From Phytophthora quininea (taxonomy: Eukaryota > Oomycota > Peronosporomycetes > Peronosporales > Peronosporaceae): DNA of 64,000 nucleotides. Made by a program: the position numbers and the translations under genes. This document shows positions 1 to 12,423 of the stretch, one piece after another. Position 1 is the first letter of the stretch, and every line of letters starts with the position of its first letter. Where the stretch lies: positions 305,433 through 369,432 of the forward strand of contig JAAVTG010000584.1 in NCBI GenBank assembly GCA_011947345.1, in the 5' to 3' direction. The notes under the pieces were generated by a model, which saw only the letters and a program-made list of their open reading frames with translations, ran no database searches and was not told the DNA's origin.

Positions 1-3000
1 GATACAGAGACTCCAGCGGGGTCACCGGGATAGCCCGTCCTTGGCGTCAAACCGGATCGCTATACATCACCAACACTTCCTCGTCTGGGAGTTGTACCAA
101 CCCTTCCCGGATCGACAACCTCACTCCAGCACAGAACATGAAGTCCATTCCTAGGAGCACGTCGACCCCGTCGCCGATATTCGCAACCAACAATTCCAAG
201 ACATAGACAACTCTCAAACCGAGCGTTATCTTTTCCTGAGCACAAGCTGTGATATAGGTCAGGATTCCTCCCAACCCCGTCACCCTCAGTGGTTTCCGCG
301 ACCGGAGTTTGAGTCCGAGCTTACGCGCAAAGTCGAGACTCAACATAATTATGGTCGCACACGAATCCAGCATTATAGGGGTTCGGTGATCGTTCACAGC
401 TCCATGCACATAGGCAACCTCATGTTTGCTTTCAGGTTCATGATCGACCCACCACCCGTACCGTTCTCCCGGACGGAGGAGGAATTCGACTGGCCCTTCC
501 AGATCGGAATCTTCGGCATCCGGACTTGCTAGCAGAACCCTGGAACGGGGTTTGTCGGTCGAATCTTGAACTACTTTCATGCATTGTGGGTCGTTATCTT
601 GGATTGAGTTTTGTTCTCTCAGCTCGGGGCCTACGTACGCTAAGACACACAATCTTGGGGTTTTCTCAAGCCCGACGCGTTCTGGATCCCCATTCAGCGG
701 GCTTAGTGGTTTAACGGTGTTTCCCCAGGATCGGCCTCGGCGATTCCAGAAAGTCTGTTCCGGAGTTCGTCGGGCAGGTCTTCAAGCGCACCTTGGCGAG
801 CGAGTTTTTCCATGTTCTTCAGCACCTTCAGCTCTTCGCAGGCTTCAACACGGTGGTAGAGTACACAAACGATGCACGGCTTCACCCAACAGCGACGTGC
901 TGGATGTCCCTCTCGATCCGCATTGGTCACATATCATGTCTTTCCAGCAGTTGTCGGTCGTATGTCCCCGACCTTGACAGTTGCTCCAGACTTCATCCCG
1001 GGACGGGTTGTCCCGACGCGGGGTGTCTGGCCCTGTCGGGCGGGACGGGAATCTTGACGCAACCTAGACTGCTCCCACGGAGATCGCCATCCTGCGTTCT
1101 CCATTGCGCGGTACACCATCTGGTCGAACTCGTCCTCCCCGACGCTCGGACCCGGGTCTCGGGCGGATCCCGAGTCCGGAGTTGGCGCTTCATCACCATC
1201 GGGCGGATCCGAGAACGTCACGTGATGCTCCTCATCGAGATCGGGTACAGAACTCGCACTCTGAGTCACAAAGGCATGCTTCGTGTTCTTGTGTCTGTAG
1301 CGATCTCGGTTGAGATTGTCACCACGAAAATCGCGCCCGGGACGCGGTGGTTCTTCATCGTAGCCTTCCTCTCTCCACACATCGTCGTGTCGGCGTATGG
1401 CGTGTTCTACATCCTTGACTCTCTGGAAGCGTTGGCCTTGCAGCGCGATCTTCACTTCTTTGTCTGTCAGCTTTTTGATGAATCTTCGAATGTGCCGCTC
1501 TCTCGATGAGGCCTTGCTCTGGAACGGGATGCCGGCTTTAATACCTACCGCATTGAGACGATAGAAGAATTCCAGCGCAGTCTCTCCAGATTTCATGCGC
1601 ATCGTGTAATATCGTTCTGCATACGTCCCCGGGCCCGGCAATACCTTCTCCGAAACTGCCTCTTCAACTCCCTCCAACTAGTGCGAACCCGTTTTGGGAG
1701 CTGAGTGAACCAGTCTCTGAGTGTCACCGGCAGCCGATTCCGGAGTTGGCGGATCCTCATCGCCTCGTTCCATACACCTTGCATAGCGATGTCCTTGAAA
1801 CGTTCCCACCACCCAACACGGTCTTCCAAGGAAGCATTCTGGTTGAACACTTCGACTGCATTGAAGTTGATAAAGGTCGATAACTCCAAACCGTCCGGTC
1901 ACCTCCAGTCTGGGACGCCACTACGCCTGTGTTTCCGTCGATGCTGCTGTCCGAGTCACTCGAACTAGGATCATCTCCGTCGGCTCGGTCGTCTCCGGAA
2001 CTGGAGTTGGGATCAGAATCAGGATCAGAATCAGATGGAGGACCTAATCCCCTCTTGGACTTCCTAGTACCAGATGTTTTGTCGCCCTTCTTGGACGAGC
2101 ATGCAGCCTGCTTCGTCGACGCGGAATCTGAGGTCTTCATGGCTCCAGGAACTGGCACCTCCGTCTTCACTGTATGTCCCCCACTGCGCCCTGCTCCGTC
2201 TTGATCGCTGGCGACGCATGCACGCCTTGCGCGGGGGCAGAGGTCGTTGCGTGCGTCGACCGGGCTGGCCAGTTGCGGAATCAGGGGTCGGTGTTGCACG
2301 AGCCCCTGAACTTGGAACAATGTCGCACGAAGGTCGCGGATTTGACTGATCTGAAACTTCTGGAGGGTCGGCGCCGCTTCGCGTTCGACTTCTCGCTCAC
2401 GTTGGACAGACGCCATTTGAGCCGACAGTCCTTGCGTGACTTCTTCGACCCACTGAGCGCGCTCAGCTTCGGCGCGCGATTCCCGAGCTGTCTCGGCCTT
2501 CTTCCACTGATCTTCGAACTGCGCATTCAGACGTTCGCGTTCCCGCTGCAGAATCTCTTCGACATCCTGGACCCCGGGTGACGGCTCCGGTTTGAGGGCG
2601 GTAGACTCCTGGGCCTGTCGGGCGCGCTGTTCTGCGGCCCGGATTTGGTCCGCCAGTTCCCGTTGCCGGGTTTGGTCTGGTCCTGAAGACGACGCTGTTC
2701 GGCCTGTGCAGTCAGTCTCTGACGTTGCAGTGCCTCCGACTCGGCGCGCTCTGCATCAGCTCGGGCTCGCTCGGCGTCGGCTTGAGCCTGTCGCTCCTGC
2801 CAACTCCGTTCGAACTTGACACGCATGGCTTCACGTTCCTGCCGCAAGACGACTTCTGGATCCACGTTCTGGGACACCGCGGGCTGGACCACAGGTGAAA
2901 CTGGTTGCCGAGAAGCCAACAAGCTGCTCATGAACTGCTGCATCTGTCGACGCTGCTCATCCTGGAACTGCTGTTGGCTCTCACGAGCCTGCTGACGTTC

Positions 3001-6000
3001 CAGCTCTGCGTCCTTCCGCATCTGCTCCATCTTCTCCTGCTCCTACCGCATCAAATTCAGTGCGATCTGGGACGACCCCGAGGCACGAGAAGTCTCTGAG
3101 CCATGGCGGGAGGTCCCTGAATGAGTAGACCTCCGAGACCGATGAGTGCGCTCAGAACGTGCGTCACCTCTAGTGCTCTCCGGGTAATCTCGGCGAGGCC
3201 TATCTTGTTCATCTGCCCTCTCTCCGCCGGGGCTGGATCCCGGACCCGTGACGCCTGCATGGGTTGGGTCCTCTGGAGCATTGTGAACCGGGACGTGCGA
3301 GGGCCGTGTGTCGTGATACACAGTACGAGTGAAGACACCTCCCATATCGCTCCCATCCGGTCCAGCAATACCCCGAGCGGTCAACGCCCGGCCGGTTGGG
3401 ACAGAGTACGACATATGTTCTCCCGCATCGTGACCTGTCGACATCAAGGACGACGATCCGGAACTATCCCCAGGAGTTCAGGAGCTGGGTCACGACTCGG
3501 AATCTCCCGTCGGGCCTACCGAGCTAGGGACTGGATCTGCCCTCGGGGTCAGCGTCTTTTGAGCACCCTCGCGTATTCCCAGACGGGCAATCCCTGCAAC
3601 CAGGCTGGAGGCCCTGTCGACGGGTCAGCCGACATCGGTGACGCCTGAGTCAACGCCGTCTGGGACGGGTTGGCGGACGATTGAGTCTCAGCGTCTGAGG
3701 GCTCCTTGCTTCGCCTCGCTTGAAGGCCGCTGAAGGCAAACCTCGTTGCGAACTCGAAACTCAGAGTCTCAGCATCCTCAACGTCCATAGCTTCAGCCAT
3801 CTCCTCGTCCCACGTGTTTTCGGTTGCTGGTGCAAGTGCTTCCTCAGTCTTGGCGTGCGTCGAAGATGCTTCCAAGATGAGAACAATCCGACGCTGGACA
3901 CCTGCAATCAGCTTCCTCCACTCGATGAGTTCCGTCGCGAGATGATTCAGGACGACCCGGGCGAGACTCTTCACTGCCGGCTCGGGGAGCGCGGCCGCCT
4001 TTGTCTCTGACCACTCCGGAACCAGGTTCACGAACCTGAAACCAGCTCCAAAGGGCAAAGTCTGGCACACGGCGGTACACTCTCGAGCCGTGAACCGGTC
4101 CAAGTCAACCTGTATATCCACGACGTCATCGGCCAGACCCATGCTCCAACGATGCGGACTCAGAGTGCGGAGCCACGCAATGCCGCGCGCCCCTCCCAGC
4201 ATATTGGACGTCAGGAAACTCTGAGTAGCCAACGCCTGCTCCAGCTACGGAGTCGAGTCCGGTCGGGGATTCGGCCAAGTGAAGACCACGTTGTACGGGG
4301 TCACCACACCGGGGCATGGAGCTCCCAGTGCCTGACCTGGTCACCGACATAGACCTGTTCGGAGTCCTCCTCCGGGCTAGCGTGCGTCATCTCCACATCT
4401 GCCTCAGCGCGAGGCTGACTCGGACTTGGAGTCTGGACCTGCCCGATTTCTCGACGCGCCACAGCCTGACTTGGAGTCGGCTCCACCGATTCCGAAACCG
4501 GCTCTGGACACGGCTGCAGTTCCGGGGACGACTGTACATCCTGGAGCCGAGATTTCTCTTCCACGAGAGCCAACGTCGAAATCGACGTATCAGCTCCCGT
4601 TCCCGTCGGAGGAGGGTCGGAACCCACTAACCCCGTCGGGGACTCCGCCATGACGGCGTCTTCCTGTGACGCCTCAGCTGGCTTTGGACTCTCGCCCTCG
4701 GCCTGCTCCGCCTGAGCACTCTCTTCTCCAGCTCTGGATGCGGCACATCTGGACCCCCCAGACGACACACCAGGTGCGTCCGGATCTTCGGGTTCTGGAT
4801 CGCCTTGATCCTGAGCCTCGGACTTCTGAGTCCTCAGACTTGCCTTCCGCCTTCGGTTGTCCCTCGTCAGCTGATCGAGGTCCTTGACTTCCTCCGGCGC
4901 TTGGCCTTGAACTCGACGTGACTGACGCGTCGCCTCACCGTGCCCTTCGTCCCCACGTCCCTCCTTCTTCTCTTCCGTTGCGCCCACCATAACTAGATCG
5001 TTAGGAGGCTAGCAACTGCAGTACTTGAAACCGGAACCAGTATAGATTCCCAAACCGGTAAAATCCCTGGTTCGAATCCGGGCACGCGCACCAGCTGTGG
5101 CGAAGCTCGGTGAAAAACTTGCGCCCAGGGGTGTACAGTGGCGCGACCCGAATGAACTGGTCTGCGGGGGTAGCGGTTCCAGAAGGCCCTTGAGCAACCT
5201 AGAACCGTTGGCGTGTACCTTGTGTGCAATCCCTAAGGGTTCGAATCGCTGAACTCGACGACCAGGGAGGACACCTGCTCAGGATACAGGTAACGGGTAG
5301 GTTAGTACTGCAGTTCGGGAGTTCCCCGAACGCGCTTGCTACATAGAGCGGGTTAGAAGAGTTAGAAGGTAGCTTGTGGTCGCACTCCAGGACCACACAG
5401 CCAAACCTTGTACAAGATAACAATTAACAATATAGAGTTCGATACCGATATGCCGCCGCCACTTATTCTTTTGGACCCTCGGGTGGTGGGTCCTCGTCCA
5501 GGATCGATGGGGCGTATGCGGTTCGGGACACCTGGAAGGTCTCGAACACCCCGACGTTCGCGCACCAGCTCCTCGTGGAGCAACAGATACAGCACTCGGT
5601 TACAAAGCCTAGGTCAGTCGATTCACAACGCAGTTAGTGTCAACGCCCTGGTGGTCACTGCTATCCAGCCACACAAGACGGTCAGGTCAATATAAAATGG
5701 GTGACGCCCGGATGTACCGACAGCCCAACTAGGATATGGAATGGGTCGGGGTCAGTCCAGGAGCGATACGCCCTCGAACTCCCCTTCCCAACTGGACTTG
5801 AACACGGGGAGTTCCACGCGAGGCTAGTCCCTAAGCCAAGGTGCCCTTAACGCCCAATGTGGCCTCCGCTTCCTCGGAGCACTTGAGCACTTGGGGGAAA
5901 ATCGAACTCTGTTAAAATCTCATACAAACTAGCTATGCAATACTAAGTACGAATCTTGAACGATCTTCTGACAATATCTTGACTTGAATATGGACGGTGT

Positions 6001-6365
6001 AAGTGACTTGGTCCGACTATGGAGTCATCACTGGGTGCGCAATCCTGGAGCATCTCCATTGCTCAATGGGGGTCAAGTTTCCCAAACGGGGTGACCTCTC
6101 GCAACTTCAACTCCAGGCGCTCCACATCACTCGCACTGGGGATTGATTCTTCACTTGATGTCTGTATAGGGACTTCCACAACCTCATACATTCAGAATCA
6201 CGGTTCAGGGATTGGCCATCCTGGAACGCGACTCTGCGTCCAGGATACCGAATCCGGTTCCAGGATTCTGGTGCATCGGGAATCCCTCTTCGTCAGGCGT
6301 AGTAACTTCTTGGAAACGTAATGTGTTGTGTAACACGTGCTTTGTTGGGGAGAGACTAGGTCTTG
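1..6365. repeat. Left arm of a giant inverted repeat
   Basis: This stretch is the reverse complement of 6711-13075; paired positions sum to 13075-13076. I noticed only about seven differences: one substitution (near 4122, A/G on the coding strand) and six single-base indels, nearly all in homopolymer runs (near 1871, 2051, 3611, 4313, 5042 and 5893). The arm may extend past the left edge of the window, so its true length is unknown. It contains the 5' LTR and gag/protease part of a chromovirus read on the minus strand. Confidence 0.95.
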
Positions 6366-6687
6366 GGAGCCCTTAGCGTCACACTCATCGTGCGCTTTGG
6401 GGCCAAGGCTACACAAGTCACAGAGGGTGATCGTTTGTGATTTTCGCCCACTCTTGGGTACTTGTTGACGGACGAGTGCGGTTTCGGACCGAGCCTCCTG
6501 TGCGTTTCGGGATGCTCCCTACTTTCGGAAGCCTGCGTCGGGAGTATCCTTGGTAAATCCCGCGCACAGGAGGCTCGTCCCAACTGGTCACACCTCGTCC
6601 GTCAACCACTATCCAATAAGTTAAAATCCAACCGATCACAGCGCGGGGATTGCTACCCATAGAAAAATCCAAATCAGCATCACCACA
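5096..6687 (-). repeat. Complete 5' LTR of the left element
   Basis: On the minus strand it begins TGTGGTGATG at 6687 and ends GCCACA at 5096, giving TG...CA termini and 1,592 bp. The ends were set by alignment with the 3' LTR at 21500-23094, which has the same termini and 1,595 bp. A 2-base gap then leads into the primer-binding site. This is the only LTR in the palindrome that keeps its first ~320 bases. Confidence 0.9.
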
Positions 6688-6710
6688 TTTGTCCTGCAGA
6701 CAGAGGTGCA
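6366..6710. other. Asymmetric spacer at the palindrome centre
   Basis: 6366-6687 is the first ~320 bases of the left LTR in minus orientation; it has no partner in the right arm. 6688-6710 is a short unique sequence just outside that LTR, presumably old host flank. At 6711 the sequence jumps into the interior of an LTR in plus orientation. Such an asymmetric centre is what a fold-back or end-joining event with partial loss would leave. Confidence 0.8.
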
Positions 6711-7979
6711 CAAGACCTAGTCTCTCCCCAACAAAGCACGTGTTACACAACACATTACGTTTCCAAGAAGTTACTACGCCTGACGAAGAGGGATTCCCGA
6801 TGCACCAGAATCCTGGAACCGGATTCGGTATCCTGGACGCAGAGTCGCGTTCCAGGATGGCCAATCCCTGAACCGTGATTCTGAATGTATGAGGTTGTGG
6901 AAGTCCCTATACAGACATCAAGTGAAGAATCAATCCCCAGTGCGAGTGATGTGGAGCGCCTGGAGTTGAAGTTGCGAGAGGTCACCCCGTTTGGGAAACT
7001 TGACCCCCATTGAGCAATGGAGATGCTCCAGGATTGCGCACCCAGTGATGACTCCATAGTCGGACCAAGTCACTTACACCGTCCATATTCAAGTCAAGAT
7101 ATTGTCAGAAGATCGTTCAAGATTCGTACTTAGTATTGCATAGCTAGTTTGTATGAGATTTTAACAGAGTTCGATTTTCCCCAAGTGCTCAAGTGCTCCG
7201 AGGAAGCGGAGGCCGCATTGGGCGTTAAGGGCACCTTGGCTTAGGGACTAGCCTCGCGTGGAACTCCCCGTGTTCAAGTCCAGTTGGGAAGGGGAGTTCG
7301 AGGGCGTATCGCTCCTGGACTGACCCCGACCCATTCCATATCCTAGTTGGGCTGTCGGTACATCCGGGCGTCACCCATTTTATATTGACCTGACCGTCTT
7401 GTGTGGCTGGATAGCAGTGACCACCAGGGCGTTGACACTAACTGCGTTGTGAATCGACTGACCTAGGCTTTGTAACCGAGTGCTGTATCTGTTGCTCCAC
7501 GAGGAGCTGGTGCGCGAACGTCGGGGTGTTCGAGACCTTCCAGGTGTCCCGAACCGCATACGCCCCATCGATCCTGGACGAGGACCCACCACCCGAGGGT
7601 CCAAAAGAATAAGTGGCGGCGGCATATCGGTATCGAACTCTATATTGTTAATTGTTATCTTGTACAAGGTTTGGCTGTGTGGTCCTGGAGTGCGACCACA
7701 AGCTACCTTCTAACTCTTCTAACCCGCTCTATGTAGCAAGCGCGTTCGGGGAACTCCCGAACTGCAGTACTAACCTACCCGTTACCTGTATCCTGAGCAG
7801 GTGTCCTCCCTGGTCGTCGAGTTCAGCGATTCGAACCCTTAGGGATTGCACACAAGGTACACGCCAACGGTTCTAGGTTGCTCAAGGGCCTTCTGGAACC
7901 GCTACCCCCGCAGACCAGTTCATTCGGGTCGCGCCACTGTACACCCCTGGGCGCAAGTTTTTCACCGAGCTTCGCCACA
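6711..7979 (+). repeat. 5' LTR of the right element, 5'-truncated
   Basis: Aligns with 21834-23094 of the 3' LTR and ends GCCACA at 7979. About 320 bases, including the TG start, are missing at its left end, where the palindrome spacer begins. It is nearly identical to the left-arm LTR but differs clearly from its own 3' LTR. Confidence 0.9.
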
Positions 7980-7981
7980 GC

Positions 7982-8018
7982 TGGTGCGCGTGCCCGGATT
8001 CGAACCAGGGATTTTACC
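7982..8018 (+). other. Primer-binding site with extended tRNA complementarity
   Basis: Two bases after the LTR end the sequence TGGTGCGCGTGCCCGGATTC begins. Its complement reads as a tRNA 3' end: CCA, discriminator A, a seven-base acceptor strand CACGCGC, and a T-loop TTCGAAT closed by a five-pair stem that includes one G-U pair. The match therefore runs well past the usual 18 bases, to roughly 30. I cannot name the tRNA from sequence alone. The left copy has the same site on the minus strand at about 5057-5093. Confidence 0.75.
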
Positions 8019-8083
8019 GGTTTGGGAATCTATCTGGTTCCGGTTTCAAGTACTGCAGTTGCTAGCCTCCTAACGATCTAGTT

Positions 8084-10549
8084 ATGGTGGGCGCAACGGA
8101 AGAGAAGAAGGAGGGACGTGGGGACGAAGGGCACGGTGAGGCGACGCGTCAGTCACGTCGAGTTCAAGGCCAAGCGCCGGAGGAAGTCAAGGACCTCGAT
8201 CAGCTGACGAGGGACAACCGAAGGCGGAAGGCAAGTCTGAGGACTCAGAAGTCCGAGGCTCAGGATCAAGGCGATCCAGAACCCGAAGATCCGGACGCAC
8301 CTGGTGTGTCGTCTGGGGGGTCCAGATGTGCCGCATCCAGAGCTGGAGAAGAGAGTGCTCAGGCGGAGCAGGCCGAGGGCGAGAGTCCAAAGCCAGCTGA
8401 GGCGTCACAGGAAGACGCCGTCATGGCGGAGTCCCCGACGGGGTTAGTGGGTTCCGACCCTCCTCCGACGGGAACGGGAGCTGATACGTCGATTTCGACG
8501 TTGGCTCTCGTGGAAGAGAAATCTCGGCTCCAGGATGTACAGTCGTCCCCGGAACTGCAGCCGTGTCCAGAGCCGGTTTCGGAATCGGTGGAGCCGACTC
8601 CAAGTCAGGCTGTGGCGCGTCGAGAAATCGGGCAGGTCCAGACTCCAAGTCCGAGTCAGCCTCGCGCTGAGGCAGATGTGGAGATGACGCACGCTAGCCC
8701 GGAGGAGGACTCCGAACAGGTCTATGTCGGTGACCAGGTCAGGCACTGGGAGCTCCATGCCCCCGGTGTGGTGACCCCGTACAACGTGGTCTTCACTTGG
8801 CCGAATCCCCGACCGGACTCGACTCCGTAGCTGGAGCAGGCGTTGGCTACTCAGAGTTTCCTGACGTCCAATATGCTGGGAGGGGCGCGCGGCATTGCGT
8901 GGCTCCGCACTCTGAGTCCGCATCGTTGGAGCATGGGTCTGGCCGATGACGTCGTGGGTATACAGGTTGACTTGGACCGGTTCACGGCTCGAGAGTGTAC
9001 CGCCGTGTGCCAGACTTTGCCCTTTGGAGCTGGTTTCAGGTTCGTGAACCTGGTTCCGGAGTGGTCAGAGACAAAGGCGGCCGCGCTCCCCGAGCCGGCA
9101 GTGAAGAGTCTCGCCCGGGTCGTCCTGAATCATCTCGCGACGGAACTCATCGAGTGGAGGAAGCTGATTGCAGGTGTCCAGCGTCGGATTGTTCTCATCT
9201 TGGAAGCATCTTCGACGCACGCCAAGACTGAGGAAGCACTTGCACCAGCAACCGAAAACACGTGGGACGAGGAGATGGCTGAAGCTATGGACGTTGAGGA
9301 TGCTGAGACTCTGAGTTTCGAGTTCGCAACGAGGTTTGCCTTCAGCGGCCTTCAAGCGAGGCGAAGCAAGGAGCCCTCAGACGCTGAGACTCAATCGTCC
9401 GCCAACCCGTCCCAGACGGCGTTGACTCAGGCGTCACCGATGTCGGCTGACCCGTCGACAGGGGCCTCCAGCCTGGTTGCAGGGATTGCCCGTCTGGGAA
9501 TACGCGAGGGTGCTCAAAAGACGCTGACCCCGAGGGCAGATCCAGTCCCTAGCTCGGTAGGCCCGACGGGAGATTCCGAGTCGTGACCCAGCTCCTGAAC
9601 TCCTGGGGATAGTTCCGGATCGTCGTCCTTGATGTCGACAGGTCACGATGCGGGAGAACATATGTCGTACTCTGTCCCAACCGGCCGGGCGTTGACCGCT
9701 CGGGGTATTGCTGGACCGGATGGGAGCGATATGGGAGGTGTCTTCACTCGTACTGTGTATCACGACACACGGCCCTCGCACGTCCCGGTTCACAATGCTC
9801 CAGAGGACCCAACCCATGCAGGCGTCACGGGTCCGGGATCCAGCCCCGGCGGAGAGAGGGCAGATGAACAAGATAGGCCTCGCCGAGATTACCCGGAGAG
9901 CACTAGAGGTGACGCACGTTCTGAGCGCACTCATCGGTCTCGGAGGTCTACTCATTCAGGGACCTCCCGCCATGGCTCAGAGACTTCTCGTGCCTCGGGG
10001 TCGTCCCAGATCGCACTGAATTTGATGCGGTAGGAGCAGGAGAAGATGGAGCAGATGCGGAAGGACGCAGAGCTGGAACGTCAGCAGGCTCGTGAGAGCC
10101 AACAGCAGTTCCAGGATGAGCAGCGTCGACAGATGCAGCAGTTCATGAGCAGCTTGTTGGCTTCTCGGCAACCAGTTTCACCTGTGGTCCAGCCCGCGGT
10201 GTCCCAGAACGTGGATCCAGAAGTCGTCTTGCGGCAGGAACGTGAAGCCATGCGTGTCAAGTTCGAACGGAGTTGGCAGGAGCGACAGGCTCAAGCCGAC
10301 GCCGAGCGAGCCCGAGCTGATGCAGAGCGCGCCGAGTCGGAGGCACTGCAACGTCAGAGACTGACTGCACAGGCCGAACAGCGTCGTCTTCAGGACCAGA
10401 CCAAACCCGGCAACGGGAACTGGCGGACCAAATCCGGGCCGCAGAACAGCGCGCCCGACAGGCCCAGGAGTCTACCGCCCTCAAACCGGAGCCGTCACCC
10501 GGGGTCCAGGATGTCGAAGAGATTCTGCAGCGGGAACGCGAACGTCTGA
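8084..10549 (+). pseudogene. gag N-terminal region, one frame with several stops
   Basis: One reading frame runs from the ATG at 8084 to 10549, broken by TAG at 8828, TGA at 9584 and 9596, TAG at 10031 and TGA at 10547. The first ~250 residues are acidic and rich in Ser, Glu and Pro. The segment from 8843 is a hydrophobic/helical gag-like domain. From 10046 it is strongly helical and rich in Gln, Glu, Arg and Ala (likely coiled coil). Near 10395-10410 the sensible frame shifts by one and continues to about 11031. The same lesions occur in the left arm. Gag would form the retrotransposon particle. Confidence 0.7.
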
Positions 10550-10559
10550 ATGCGCAGTT

Positions 10560-12142
10560 CGAAGATCAGTGGAAGAAGGCCGAGACAGCTCGGGAATCGC
10601 GCGCCGAAGCTGAGCGCGCTCAGTGGGTCGAAGAAGTCACGCAAGGACTGTCGGCTCAAATGGCGTCTGTCCAACGTGAGCGAGAAGTCGAACGCGAAGC
10701 GGCGCCGACCCTCCAGAAGTTTCAGATCAGTCAAATCCGCGACCTTCGTGCGACATTGTTCCAAGTTCAGGGGCTCGTGCAACACCGACCCCTGATTCCG
10801 CAACTGGCCAGCCCGGTCGACGCACGCAACGACCTCTGCCCCCGCGCAAGGCGTGCATGCGTCGCCAGCGATCAAGACGGAGCAGGGCGCAGTGGGGGAC
10901 ATACAGTGAAGACGGAGGTGCCAGTTCCTGGAGCCATGAAGACCTCAGATTCCGCGTCGACGAAGCAGGCTGCATGCTCGTCCAAGAAGGGCGACAAAAC
11001 ATCTGGTACTAGGAAGTCCAAGAGGGATTAGGTCCTCCATCTGATTCTGATCCTGATTCTGATCCCAACTCCAGTTCCGGAGACGACCGAGCCGACGGAG
11101 ATGATCCTAGTTCGAGTGACTCGGACAGCAGCATCGACGGAAACACAGGCGTAGTGGCGTCCCAGACTGGAGGTGACCGGACGGTTTGGAGTTATCGACC
11201 TTTTATCAACTTCAATGCAGTCGAAGTGTTCAACCAGAATGCTTCCTTGGAAGACCGTGTTGGGTGGTGGGAACGTTTCAAGGACATCGCTATGCAAGGT
11301 GTATGGAACGAGGCGATGAGGATCCGCCAACTCCGGAATCGGCTGCCGGTGACACTCAGAGACTGGTTCACTCAGCTCCCAAAACGGGTTCGCACTAGTT
11401 GGAGGGAGTTGAAGAGGCAGTTTCGGAGAAGGTATTGCCGGGCCCGGGGACGTATGCAGAACGATATTACACGATGCGCATGAAATCTGGAGAGACTGCG
11501 CTGGAATTCTTCTATCGTCTCAATGCGGTAGGTATTAAAGCCGGCATCCCGTTCCAGAGCAAGGCCTCATCGAGAGAGCGGCACATTCGAAGATTCATCA
11601 AAAAGCTGACAGACAAAGAAGTGAAGATCGCGCTGCAAGGCCAACGCTTCCAGAGAGTCAAGGATGTAGAACACGCCATACGCCGACACGACGATGTGTG
11701 GAGAGAGGAAGGCTACGATGAAGAACCACCGCGTCCCGGGCGCGATTTTCGTGGTGACAATCTCAACCGAGATCGCTACAGACACAAGAACACGAAGCAT
11801 GCCTTTGTGACTCAGAGTGCGAGTTCTGTACCCGATCTCGATGAGGAGCATCACGTGACGTTCTCGGATCCGCCCGATGGTGATGAAGCGCCAACTCCGG
11901 ACTCGGGATCCGCCCGAGACCCGGGTCCGAGCGTCGGGGAGGACGAGTTCGACCAGATGGTGTACCGCGCAATGGAGAACGCAGGATGGCGATCTCCGTG
12001 GGAGCAGTCTAGGTTGCGTCAAGATTCCCGTCCCGCCCGACAGGGCCAGACACCCCGCGTCGGGACAACCCGTCCCGGGATGAAGTCTGGAGCAACTGTC
12101 AAGGTCGGGGACATACGACCGACAACTGCTGGAAAGACATGA
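10560..12142 (+). pseudogene. gag core (retrotransposon Gag domain), frameshifted
   Basis: A coiled-coil stretch from about 10560 leads into a Ser/Asp-rich linker (about 11030-11150). After it comes a retrotransposon Gag core at about 11200-11480, with a VGWWERF element, an Ala-Met-Arg helix and a LRDWFTQLP segment, then a helix-rich part to about 11750. The tail (11750-12142) is acidic and disordered. At 11024-11027 the right arm has GGG where the left has GGGG, and at 11201 TTTT where the left has TTT; each change opens or closes the frame. Further shifts separate this part from the zinc knuckles. Confidence 0.72.
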
Positions 12143-12373
12143 TATGTGACCAATGCGGATCGAGAGGGACATCCAGCACGTCGCTGTTGGGTGAAGCCGT
12201 GCATCGTTTGTGTACTCTACCACCGTGTTGAAGCCTGCGAAGAGCTGAAGGTGCTGAAGAACATGGAAAAACTCGCTCGCCAAGGTGCGCTTGAAGACCT
12301 GCCCGACGAACTCCGGAACAGACTTTCTGGAATCGCCGAGGCCGATCCTGGGGAAACACCGTTAAACCACTAA
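12080..12373 (+). pseudogene. gag nucleocapsid: two zinc-knuckle remnants
   Basis: In the frame starting near 12080 a knuckle-like unit reads W-S-N-C-Q-G-R-G-H-T-T-D-N-C, where the first Cys of a CCHC knuckle is Trp. The second, C-D-Q-C-G-S-R-G-H-P-A-R-R-C, keeps all four ligands but needs a one-base frame change inside it near 12168. It is followed by a short helical segment up to the stop at 12371. CCHC knuckles bind the element's RNA. Both arms carry the same defects. Confidence 0.7.
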
Positions 12374-12423
12374 GCCCGCTGAATGGGGATCCAGAACGCG
12401 TCGGGCTTGAGAAAACCCCAAGA

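Larger units (their letters stand above)
1..6687 (-). mobile_element. Left Ty3/gypsy chromovirus copy, 5' part (minus strand, runs off left edge)
   Basis: Read on the minus strand this is a complete 5' LTR (6687 to 5096), a primer-binding site just inside it, and then the gag region and aspartic protease (ending at 47). The protein segments match those of the right copy: an acidic, Ser/Glu-rich N-terminal gag part near 4990-4301, a helical Gln/Glu/Arg-rich segment near 3030-2527, the gag core near 1889-1593 and 1677-934, a zinc-knuckle region near 990-900, and the protease near 652-47. The protease carries the same Asp-Ser-Cys at its active site as the right copy. pol should lie left of position 1. 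The sequence flanking the LTR (6688-6710) is not found in the right copy. Confidence 0.85.

Noticed and set aside
793..1509. 238-codon plus-strand ORF (mirrored at 12283-11567)
   Set aside because: It is the antisense shadow of the gag core and has no domain character. Its length comes from the low stop density opposite a GC-rich coding strand.
5408..5695. Short ORFs inside the LTRs (also 7380-7667 and 22495-22782)
   Set aside because: They recur because the LTR recurs. They have no start context or domain, and the third copy differs by substitutions without a coding pattern.
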